From: Pseudomonadota bacterium
Lineage (GTDB): Bacteria > Pseudomonadota > Alphaproteobacteria > Acetobacterales > Acetobacteraceae
Reading direction: 5' to 3'
NCBI GenBank assembly: GCA_021815835.1
Contig: JAKAZN010000072.1
Span: forward strand, 1-7,717
DNA: 7,717 nt
Shown here: positions 1-5,810 of the stretch, piece after piece
Layout: every line of letters starts with the position of its first letter
How positions within the stretch are numbered: the stretch's first letter is position 1
Translations under genes and position numbers: made by a program
The notes under the pieces: generated by a model
Database searches by the model: none
Told to the model about the DNA's origin: nothing
The model's input: only the letters and a program-made list of their open reading frames with translations

Positions 1-172
1 CGGCGGGCTGATGGGCGACTGCTCAGAACGCCGTGGTGCACGCGTTGATGTTGCCTTCGTATAGCTCGTTCTTATTCACATCAGCGCTGCGGGTCGGAGA
101 AATCTTTGAAGCAAAATCGTCGCGGCGACGAAAGTGGGAAAGTGTGGCTGCTTCCTTGAGTTGGAGCTGTTC
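1..172. other. Non-coding leader upstream of the primase gene
   Basis: No convincing gene is seen here. A GTG-initiated reading frame of 61 codons from position 33 overlaps the primase start in another frame and shows no recognisable domain, so it is not called. The segment is less GC-rich than the coding regions, with A/T-rich stretches around 58-80 and 100-117. It contains one palindromic copy of the GGCGACGAA box (next entry). No promoter with good -35/-10 spacing could be picked by eye. It probably holds the primase promoter. Confidence 0.5.
117..132 (+). promoter_or_regulatory. GGCGACGAA box, palindromic copy upstream of the primase gene
   Basis: The box GGCGACGAA lies at 124-132. Its core is half of a perfect 15-bp palindrome, TCGTCGC-G-GCGACGA, at 117-131, as expected for a site bound by a symmetric dimer. 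It begins 49 nt before the chosen ATG of the primase gene. The same box occurs at almost the same distance before the genes starting at 1744 and 6101, so a shared operator is the simplest reading. The binding protein is unknown. The two small HTH proteins in this window are candidates by inference only. Confidence 0.5.
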
Positions 173-1417
173 ATGCCTTCAGAAGTCCTGGAATGCAATC
201 GCGTCGCACTGGATCTAGCGGACCGATATAATTCCGTAGAAATATCGCAAAATCAGTTAATTGAGCCATTCAGATCAATGGCTGTCCGGGCTGCCTCGCA
301 TGGGTTCGCGGTCATTCCGTGCGGCGGTGCTGATGACCCGTCCGGCAAGCGCCCCCTGATCAAATGGGGGAACTTCAAGTCGCCGCCGGGCATGGAGGTC
401 GTCGCTGGATGGGCGGCACGCCCAGCGTTCGGCGCGGCCAATCTCGGCATCATCACCGGGCTATCCGGCGTGACGGTCGTCGATTGCGACACGCCCGGGT
501 GTCTATCCAAGCTCTACGAACTGTTCGGCGAGACACCGATCGTGGTGACCACCCCGAGTGGCGGCCTGCACCTCTATTTTCGCTCCTCGGGCGAGCGATG
601 CGGGCCGTTCCGGGTCGGCGACATCAAGGGTGACATCAAGGGGCATGGTGGCTTTGTGGTTGGCCCGCCCAGTGGTCGCATCGTGGCCGGGCAGCAGAGG
701 GCCTATCGGTTCCTGGAGGGCGACTGGTCACTGCGCGAGATCCTGCCGCCGATCAGGCCGGGCACGCCGCTCGGCGAGCATGGGGCGCGGATTATCGCAT
801 TCCGTCCTCGATCCGGCGGCACCCACAAGGACAGCTCGCAGGACGGCCAATCTGCGGAGATCCGGCCGCAACGCACGCCGCAACGCACTCAGGTCGAGCG
901 GTTGCCCGATCAGCCGCCAAGCGGTCGGGTTGTCGATGGCGCCCGCAACCAGAGCCTGTTCGCCGCGCTGAGGCGGGAAGCGCTCACCGCGTCCGACGAG
1001 GAGGCTCTTGTCCGGAAGGCGGTTGCGATCAACGAGACGTACGACCCGCCGCTCGACCTCGCGGAGGTGCGCAAGGTCGCGGCATCGGTCTGGCGCTACA
1101 AGAGCGAAGGCCGCCTCCTCGGCGCTGGGGAACAGGCCATAATCACCCGCGCCGAGACGTTCGGTGCGCTCCGCGCCCATCCTGGTGGCGCGGATGCGCT
1201 CATGCTGCTCGCCCAGCTACAGTTCAGCCATGGCGCGGAGCCCGGCAAGCGGTTCGCCATCGCGCCCAAGGCGATGGAGAGGGACGCTATGTTCAAGAAA
1301 TGGACGGTGCGCCGCTATCGCAAGGCGATCGCCACGCTGAAGGAACTCGAGCTGATCCGGCAGGTGCGCAAGGGTGGCAAGCGGAAAGGCGATCCGCATC
1401 TCTACGTCCTCGATTGA
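173..1417 (+). CDS. Prim-Pol primase/replication protein with PriCT-1 and C-terminal winged helix
   Basis: This is a 414-aa protein, probably the replication primase or initiator of the element. Residues about 33-190 form a bifunctional primase/polymerase (AEP, Prim-Pol) domain. GFAVIPCG and KRPLIKWG open it. VVDCD supplies the metal-binding acidic pair (D104, D106). TPSGGLHLYF carries the conserved His (H133), and GHGGFVVGPPS closes the fold. Residues about 256-310 resemble the PriCT-1 primase C-terminal domain (GARNQSLF..., then EVRKVAASVWRYK). Residues about 335-414 look like a winged helix of the replication-initiator kind. There is no helicase/ATPase domain, so a host or neighbouring helicase would be needed. 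The ATG at 173 is chosen because GGAG lies 6 nt upstream. A GTG at 134 and an ATG at 278 or so are alternatives. A variable proline/arginine/glutamine-rich linker (about 210-255) separates the domains. The Prim-Pol call is firm; the role is inferred. Confidence 0.85.
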   Translation: MPSEVLECNRVALDLADRYNSVEISQNQLIEPFRSMAVRAASHGFAVIPCGGADDPSGKRPLIKWGNFKSPPGMEVVAGWAARPAFGAANLGIITGLSGVTVVDCDTPGCLSKLYELFGETPIVVTTPSGGLHLYFRSSGERCGPFRVGDIKGDIKGHGGFVVGPPSGRIVAGQQRAYRFLEGDWSLREILPPIRPGTPLGEHGARIIAFRPRSGGTHKDSSQDGQSAEIRPQRTPQRTQVERLPDQPPSGRVVDGARNQSLFAALRREALTASDEEALVRKAVAINETYDPPLDLAEVRKVAASVWRYKSEGRLLGAGEQAIITRAETFGALRAHPGGADALMLLAQLQFSHGAEPGKRFAIAPKAMERDAMFKKWTVRRYRKAIATLKELELIRQVRKGGKRKGDPHLYVLD

Positions 1418-1743
1418 TGCCTTGCTGTTTCGCACCCCCGGCTCCCCCCAAGGGTTCAATTCCTGAACCCAATATAACTCTACACCGCCCCCCGGCGGGG
1501 ATGGGGAGGTGAGGCAGGCGAGCATCCTGCCGGAGGCCACCCGGGTCTTCGGTGCTTTTCCCCCACCCATGGTCGGATTTTCCCTCTCTTCTCCTCCAAA
1601 ACCAGGGCGAAAAATAATTTGCGGCCCGCGCGCGGCCGATCTGGCGCGCATCTAGGCCTCGTTCGGGCGCAGCAAGGCGCCGCGGTCGTGCTGGCGACGA
1701 AGCCCTCCGATACTCGCGCAGGCGAACAACAAGGGGGCGTAAG
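1418..1743. other. Intergenic region rich in hairpins between primase and small HTH gene
   Basis: No gene is supported in these 326 bases. Three hairpins follow each other: GGGTTCA/TGAACCC (1452-1470, 5-nt loop), CCGCC/GGCGG (1485-1498, 4-nt loop) and GGCAGG/CCTGCC (1513-1531, 7-nt loop). None is followed by a clear T run, so none is a textbook intrinsic terminator, although the first may stop or protect the primase transcript. Further on are an A/T-rich patch (about 1610-1620) and the near-palindrome CGGCC-CGCGCGC-GGCCG (1622-1638). The right end carries a GGCGACGAA box and a ribosome binding site for the next gene. A replication origin for the upstream primase is possible but unproven. Confidence 0.5.
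1693..1704 (+). promoter_or_regulatory. GGCGACGAA box upstream of the small HTH gene (GGCGACGAAGCC form)
   Basis: The box begins 51 nt before the ATG at 1744. The outer part of the left palindrome is also kept here, as TCGT-N7-ACGA over 1686-1700, although the inner bases differ. A degenerate second copy, GGCGAACAA preceded by GCGCA, lies at 1716-1729, between the box and the ribosome binding site. The 12-base form GGCGACGAAGCC recurs exactly at 5930-5941 in the same orientation. This site could therefore be an operator or one boundary of the two-recombinase module. Confidence 0.45.
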
Positions 1744-2034
1744 ATGGCGAGACTGACGAACGATACATCCGATCCGGCTGGGTTGGGGGCAACTGACGAA
1801 GCGGGCGGTGGATCACCTGGGCGGCCAGCGCGCCAGCGCGCGGTGCCGGGGTTTCTGGATATCGGCGAGGTGGCGGCGCTGTTCGGCCGGGCGCGGCGGA
1901 CGATCCGCTGGTGGATTGCGACGGGAAGGCTGCCGGTGGTCAGGATCGGGCGCACCCCGTTCGTGCCCGAGACCGCGATCAGCGCGCTGCTCGGAACGGC
2001 CTGCGTCAGCGATCCGGATGGTGCGGAACAATGA
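1744..2034 (+). CDS. Small HTH_17 / excisionase-like DNA-binding protein
   Basis: This is a 96-aa protein. After a flexible Gly/Ala/Pro-rich tail (residues 1-36) comes a MerR/excisionase-type helix-turn-helix (about 37-83). FLDIGEVAALFG is followed by the recognition helix RRTIRWWIATGRLP and the wing VVRIGRTPFVP. This fold is usual in recombination directionality factors and in small regulators of mobile elements. AAGGGGG lies 6 nt before the ATG, the same arrangement as for the second recombinase. The gene stands 163 nt ahead of the first recombinase in the same direction and may control or assist that pair, for example as excisionase or operon repressor. Family membership is visible in the sequence; the partner assignment is inferred. 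A GGCGACGAA box lies about 50 nt upstream. Confidence 0.8.
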   Translation: MARLTNDTSDPAGLGATDEAGGGSPGRPARQRAVPGFLDIGEVAALFGRARRTIRWWIATGRLPVVRIGRTPFVPETAISALLGTACVSDPDGAEQ

Positions 2035-2197
2035 CCGGGGCGGGCGCGATTTTCGGTGATATGAATCGTTCTAAAACAGCTATCTATCGTGGCATAACGC
2101 ATAGGGGCGATTGCCTATGATGTAAGTTGATAGCCACCCTTCCGCGTGATATGCTGCTCCCTGCACCCCCCTGCCACATGACGTTCCGGAGGGTTTC
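2035..2197 (+). promoter_or_regulatory. Control region of the recombinase operon, with inverted repeats
   Basis: This spacer is clearly richer in A/T than the flanking genes. It holds two roughly concentric inverted repeats: GCTATC (2079-2084) with GATAGC (2129-2134), and CATAGG (2100-2105) with CCTATG (2114-2119). The octamer GTGATATG occurs twice (2056-2063 and 2146-2153). TATGAT at 2116-2121 resembles a -10 element and overlaps the inner repeat, but no good -35 stands at standard distance. A promoter/operator for the downstream recombinases is likely. A recombination site next to the recombinase genes is an alternative. GGAGGG at 2188-2193 is the ribosome binding site of the next gene. Confidence 0.4.
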
Positions 2198-4183
2198 ATG
2201 ACGTCCAGAAGCCACACTCCCGATGGCTCCGACGCCCACGACAGCGGGGCGGCCAGGCGTGGAGTCACCATGATCGGCGATCTCAGCACCGAGGCGATCC
2301 GGGCCGCGATCGCATCATGGCACGATATCCCCGAGTCCCGGCGACGGAACTGGGCGTCGAGCTTCAACGTGGCCGATGGCATCGTCCGGCGGATGGAGGC
2401 GGAGACCGGGATTGCGCCCGTCGCGGAGCGTTGGCGCTGCGGGCACCTCAACGCGGTGCTGTGGCGGAAGCCGCCGGCCTTTCACGGGCTGGCGGACCGC
2501 CGCTTCGGGGATGTGGTCAGCCATCTGCGCCAGATCCTGATCCGCCTCGGCGTTCATGCCGAGACCGGCACCGGGCTCAACACGCTCGCGCCGGCCTGGC
2601 AGGAGCTGATGGACCGCATCGAGCAGCCCGAACGCAAGCGGGGGCTGGTGCGCTTCTTCCGCTTCCTGACCCTTGCGGAGATCGCGCCGGGTGCCGTGAC
2701 GGAGGATGCGCTGGCGGACTTCGCCACCTGGCTCGACGACGTCACCCTGACGGACGACATTCCGGCACTCGTGCGCCGCACAGCATCGAACTGGACCTGG
2801 GCGATGCGGGAGATCCCCGGCTGGCCGCAGGTCGAATTGCGCCGCCCGGGCATGCGCGACGAATTCACCACGCCGCTCGACCGCTTCCCCGACAGCTTCC
2901 AGCGGGACGTGGACCGCTTCCTCGACGGGCTGCGCGGCCATCGCCTTGGCGGGGTGTATCGCGCGCCCGGTGCGGTCTTCAGGGCAGCGGGGCAGGACGA
3001 GCGCGGCGCAAAAGCCCCGCGCAGCCGGGCGCAGAGCCCGCGCACAATCAAGACGCGCGCCGAACAGATCCGCGCGGCCGCGGCGGCACTGCTGCAGCAG
3101 GGGGTGACGCTCGAGAGCATGACCAGCCTGCGCGATCTGGTGAGCCCGCCGGAGCGACCCCGGCAGATCCTCGAATTCCATCTCGACCGGCTCAAGGCCC
3201 GCATGACCGCAGCCGGGCGGCGCGACGCCGACGGGGCGGAGGACGATCCCACCTCCGGCTATGTGGCTGCCCTTGCCGAGGTGCTGCGGATGATCGCGGT
3301 GCATCATGTCGGCCTGCCGGAGCCCGAGATCGAGGAGATCTTGCACCTGCGCGCGGCCGTCCGGCCGGAGACGCAGGGGACGATGAACGAGACCGTCGCC
3401 CGCAAGCTGCGCGCGCTCAACGAGCCGGACACGCTGGCGATGCTGCTGCACCTGCCCGCCGAATGGATGCGCCGCCTGCCGGAGCTGCAGCTGCGGCCGC
3501 GCGATGCGGCGCTGGTCGCGATGTATGCGACGGCGCTGGAGATCCTGCTCGCCGTACCGCTGCGGCGGCGAAACCTGATCGAACTGGAGATCGAACGGCA
3601 CCTGGTCATCGACCATCGCACGAGTGCGGTCACCGGTCTCGATATCCCGGCCGCGGCGACGAAGACGCGCAAGCAGCCGATCGTCTGGGATTTTACACCG
3701 CGCGTCGCCGCGATGATCGGGACGTATATCAGCAAGTATCGCCCGCTGCTGGCCGGCGCAGACAACCGGTTCCTGTTCCACGGTCTTGGTGACCGCCATC
3801 GCGATCCGGGCGACTTCGCCAATGAGCTGTCCACCCGGGTGGAGCGCGAACTGGGGACCGACTTCAACCTGCACCTCGTCCGCCATCTGACCGCCTGGCG
3901 GCTGCTCAAGCGGATACCGGGGGCGTATGAGCTGGTTTCCCGCGTGCTGGGCCACGCCTCGCCGAAGACGACAATGACCTATTACTGCGGGCTGGAGATG
4001 ATCTTCGCCGTGCGCGAGGCGTCACGCCTGCTGGAACTGGACCGGATCGAGGCGAACCGTCTCCCGGCGCGCTTCGCCGTGGCACGCGACCGGGTCAGGG
4101 CACGACGGCGGCAGGGCCGCAACGCCGGGACAACCGGAACGAACGGGGCAAAGCCCAAGGGGGCCGGCAATGGCGCGGCGTAA
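2198..4183 (+). CDS. Large tyrosine recombinase (661 aa), first of a tandem pair
   Basis: This is a site-specific DNA recombinase of the tyrosine (phage integrase) superfamily, expected to cut and rejoin DNA through a 3'-phosphotyrosine. An N-terminal region of about 250 residues without recognisable motif precedes a basic linker and a SAM-like core-binding domain (about 280-370). The catalytic domain (about 400-615) shows the full set: Arg in PLRRRNL (R456), Lys in ATKTRK (about K489), H559-x-x-R562 in HLVRHL, His in LGHASPK (H586) and the nucleophile in TYY (Y595, with Y596 adjacent). An Arg/Lys/Gly-rich tail follows. Its size is close to TnpB of Tn554 (630 aa). The ATG at 2198 has GGAGGG 4 nt upstream. 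An internal ATG at 2270 with GGAG 5 nt upstream would give 637 aa, even closer to that size. The stop overlaps the next gene by 14 nt, suggesting translational coupling and a two-protein recombinase. Confidence 0.88.
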   Translation: MTSRSHTPDGSDAHDSGAARRGVTMIGDLSTEAIRAAIASWHDIPESRRRNWASSFNVADGIVRRMEAETGIAPVAERWRCGHLNAVLWRKPPAFHGLADRRFGDVVSHLRQILIRLGVHAETGTGLNTLAPAWQELMDRIEQPERKRGLVRFFRFLTLAEIAPGAVTEDALADFATWLDDVTLTDDIPALVRRTASNWTWAMREIPGWPQVELRRPGMRDEFTTPLDRFPDSFQRDVDRFLDGLRGHRLGGVYRAPGAVFRAAGQDERGAKAPRSRAQSPRTIKTRAEQIRAAAAALLQQGVTLESMTSLRDLVSPPERPRQILEFHLDRLKARMTAAGRRDADGAEDDPTSGYVAALAEVLRMIAVHHVGLPEPEIEEILHLRAAVRPETQGTMNETVARKLRALNEPDTLAMLLHLPAEWMRRLPELQLRPRDAALVAMYATALEILLAVPLRRRNLIELEIERHLVIDHRTSAVTGLDIPAAATKTRKQPIVWDFTPRVAAMIGTYISKYRPLLAGADNRFLFHGLGDRHRDPGDFANELSTRVERELGTDFNLHLVRHLTAWRLLKRIPGAYELVSRVLGHASPKTTMTYYCGLEMIFAVREASRLLELDRIEANRLPARFAVARDRVRARRRQGRNAGTTGTNGAKPKGAGNGAA

Positions 4184-5288
4184 GGTCCGTGACGAGGCGC
4201 GCAAGCCGCGTCGTGTGCTGCCGGAGCCAAACTGGCCGGCGGCGCATCGCGCCCTGTGGGCGGCGGGGATCGCGCCGCGGACCAGCCGGCTGGCCCGGCC
4301 CCGGCACGCCGACACACTCCGCCCGCTGAGCATCCGCAACGCTGCCCGCGCCTGGGGCGCCTATCTCGTCGTGCTGGCCGAAGCCGGGATCGACATCGCG
4401 GCTGACGATCCCGCCGCCCTGGTGACGCCGGATCACGTGGCATCCTTTGTCGACACACTGGCCGCGCGTGGCAATGCCGCCGGTTCGATCAGGGTGCGCC
4501 TGTTCGACCTGCGCACCGCGCTCAGGATCATGCAGCCGGCGCAGGATCTCGACTGGCTGACCCGGCCCGGCGGGGTCTCGATCAATGACTGGTTCGAGGA
4601 CGATCCCGAGGAGGCCGAGAAGGAGATCCTCGATCCCCGTGTGCTCACCGCACTCGGGTGGGACCTGATCGCCAGCGCGAATGCCTTGCCCGCGACCGAT
4701 GAGGACGCTCTGCGGATGTATCGCAACGGACTGGTCTGCCTGCTGCTCGCCGCCCAGCCGATCCGCATCGGCACGTTGAGCCTGATGCGCCTCGGCGTGA
4801 ATGTCTTCGACCACGGCGCCGACATCCTGCTCCGCTTCTCGGCGAGGGAGACCAAGAACCGCAAGCCCCTCGAGTGCGCCGTGCCCGATCATCTGCTCCC
4901 GGCGTTCCGGTACTACCTCGACGCGATCCGCCCCCGCATGGTCCGTGGCGAGGATGATGGCTGGTTCTGGCGAAACCCCGACGGCACCCGGTTCCGCTAT
5001 GCCGGCATCATGCAGATGTTCCGCCGGGTGACGGCGCAAAAGCTTGGCAAGGAGAGCGGCACCCATGTCAGCCGCCACGGCATGGCCACCGCACTTGCCG
5101 ATCTGGCCCCGGACCGCCCGGGCCTTGCCGCCGCCGTGCTCGGTGTGGGCGAGGGCGTGGTCGACCGGCACTACCGCCGGGCGGAGATCCGGCAGGCCGC
5201 CCGGCTGGCCACCGACCTGCTCGAGGCCGAGCGCGACGAACTCCGCCTGCGGGCCCGAACCCGCTTCGGCCACCGGGCAAGCGATTGA
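4170..5288 (+). CDS. Second tyrosine recombinase (372 aa) of the tandem pair
   Basis: This is a tyrosine recombinase unlike its upstream partner in length and sequence. Residues about 45-135 form an alpha-helical core-binding domain and about 155-350 the catalytic domain. Visible active-site residues are Arg in QPIRIG (R199), Lys in ARETKNRK (about K229), H299-x-x-R302 in THVSRHG and the nucleophile in DRHY (Y335). The conserved His/Trp position after LG, eight residues before the tyrosine, is Val here (LGVGEG, V326). H334 sits directly before the tyrosine and might compensate. AAGGGGG lies 6 nt before the ATG, inside the end of the upstream gene, so translation is probably coupled. The length matches TnpA of Tn554 (361 aa), though in Tn554 that gene comes before the larger one. 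Recombinase identity is firm; how the two share the reaction is unknown. Confidence 0.87.
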   Translation: MARRKVRDEARKPRRVLPEPNWPAAHRALWAAGIAPRTSRLARPRHADTLRPLSIRNAARAWGAYLVVLAEAGIDIAADDPAALVTPDHVASFVDTLAARGNAAGSIRVRLFDLRTALRIMQPAQDLDWLTRPGGVSINDWFEDDPEEAEKEILDPRVLTALGWDLIASANALPATDEDALRMYRNGLVCLLLAAQPIRIGTLSLMRLGVNVFDHGADILLRFSARETKNRKPLECAVPDHLLPAFRYYLDAIRPRMVRGEDDGWFWRNPDGTRFRYAGIMQMFRRVTAQKLGKESGTHVSRHGMATALADLAPDRPGLAAAVLGVGEGVVDRHYRRAEIRQAARLATDLLEAERDELRLRARTRFGHRASD

Positions 5289-5350
5289 AGTTGTTCGGTA
5301 TATTACAGACTAAACCATTGAAATAGAACAACAAATCACTACTTATTGGG
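5289..5350. repeat. A/T-rich island with inverted repeat after the recombinase pair
   Basis: This is an abrupt A/T-rich stretch of about 60 bases in a GC-rich setting. It begins at the recombinase stop codon. GTTGTTC (5290-5296) and GAACAAC (5326-5332) form a perfect 7-bp inverted repeat with a 29-nt spacer containing TATATTA. It may be a promoter/operator for the 96-aa gene, or recombinase binding sites. No well-spaced -35/-10 pair stands out. Confidence 0.35.
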
Positions 5351-5351
5351 G

Positions 5352-5450
5352 GCAGGTCATCCCCGACGGCCCGGGCCAGCCCGAGCCTCCTTGAGCTCGC
5401 CGCCCCGACCTGCGCACGGAGCTCTGCTCCGCCCGGCCAGGCCCGGGCCT
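5352..5450 (+). other. Highly self-complementary leader before the 96-aa gene
   Basis: About 100 bases of nested complementarity are present. An outer stem GCAGGTC/GACCTGC (5352-5358 with 5407-5413) encloses the palindrome GGCCCGGGCC (5368-5377) and a CGAGC/GCTCG hairpin (5382-5386 with 5395-5399). Next come the hairpin CGGAGC-TCT-GCTCCG (5417-5431) and a 12-bp palindrome AGGCCCGGGCCT (5439-5450), which repeats the 10-mer GGCCCGGGCC. The segment ends just before AAGGA, the ribosome binding site of the downstream gene. It could be a structured 5' leader RNA or a DNA recombination site. It matches no RNA family I recognise. Confidence 0.35.
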
Positions 5451-5470
5451 CTTCAAGGACACAATCCACA

Positions 5471-5761
5471 ATGTCAGACCACACACTGTTTGACGCCGTG
5501 CGCGCCGAACTGCGCGCGCGTCTTGCGCTTACTCGTACCAGCGCCGGCATGCAGACCGCGTTCGACGCCCTGTCCGGCGCCATGCGCGGCTTCCGGGCCG
5601 CGATCGAGACCTCCGGCGACCTCGCCAAGGTCGAGGGCGTGCTGCGACAACTGCTCGCCGACCTGCTGGCGCTCGAGCTCTTCGTCGAGGAACTCGGCGA
5701 CCAGGTCACCGAGCACCGCAAGCATCTCGCCCGCAGCCTCGGCGCCCCCGGCGCGCGCTGA
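5471..5761 (+). CDS. Small all-helical protein of unknown function, last gene of the recombinase module
   Basis: This 96-aa protein is not recognised. It has almost no helix breakers in residues 3-88. Hydrophobic residues are spaced as in amphipathic helices (for example VLRQLLADLLALELFVEEL near residues 57-75), so a helical bundle or coiled-coil dimer is likely. No signal peptide, membrane segment or classical DNA-binding motif is visible. AAGGA lies 11 nt before the ATG, a somewhat long spacing. The gene follows the recombinase pair by 182 nt and ends just before an intrinsic terminator, so it may close that operon. By position and size it could be an accessory protein like TnpC of Tn554 or the small fourth protein of GInt islands. 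That is a positional guess, not a sequence match. Confidence 0.6.
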   Translation: MSDHTLFDAVRAELRARLALTRTSAGMQTAFDALSGAMRGFRAAIETSGDLAKVEGVLRQLLADLLALELFVEELGDQVTEHRKHLARSLGAPGAR

Positions 5762-5774
5762 ACCTTTTTGCTCC

Positions 5775-5810
5775 CCCCGTCCCGCACCCATGCGGGGCGG
5801 GGCTTTTTTT
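5775..5810 (+). terminator. Strong rho-independent terminator
   Basis: A 12-bp stem with one G-T pair (5775-5786 with 5791-5802) and a CCCA tetraloop is followed, after one C, by seven T residues (5804-5810). It lies 14 nt after the stop of the 96-aa gene and acts on plus-strand transcription. It marks the end of the recombinase module transcript and insulates alpA from it. Confidence 0.9.

Noticed and set aside
33..218. Possible 61-codon gene at the left edge
   Set aside because: GTG start without a clear ribosome binding site, overlap with the primase gene, and no family resemblance.
1452..1470. tRNA T-arm-like sequence GGGTTCAATTCC, considered as a second attachment site
   Set aside because: The T-stem bases do not pair properly, there is no acceptor strand or CCA, and it does not match the tRNA end at 7679-7706. 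It is better read as a plain hairpin.
1539..1559. Terminator-like CACC...GGTG followed by CTTTTC
   Set aside because: The stem is only four base pairs with a nine-base loop and the T run is short.
1293..2102. Minus-strand reading frame of 269 codons across the primase end and the HTH gene
   Set aside because: It spans two real genes and the hairpin-rich gap, with an Arg/Pro/Ser-rich composition and no motif.
3655..3663. GGCGACGAA copy inside the first recombinase gene
   Set aside because: It encodes a normal stretch next to the catalytic lysine (Ala-Thr-Lys) and has no nearby start codon at the usual distance, so it is probably chance.
2315..3955. Long minus-strand reading frame (546 codons) opposite the first recombinase
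   Set aside because: It is antisense to a protein with a complete catalytic motif set. High-GC codon bias makes long open antisense frames common, and the translation is low-complexity (Arg/Gln/Gly-rich) without a domain.
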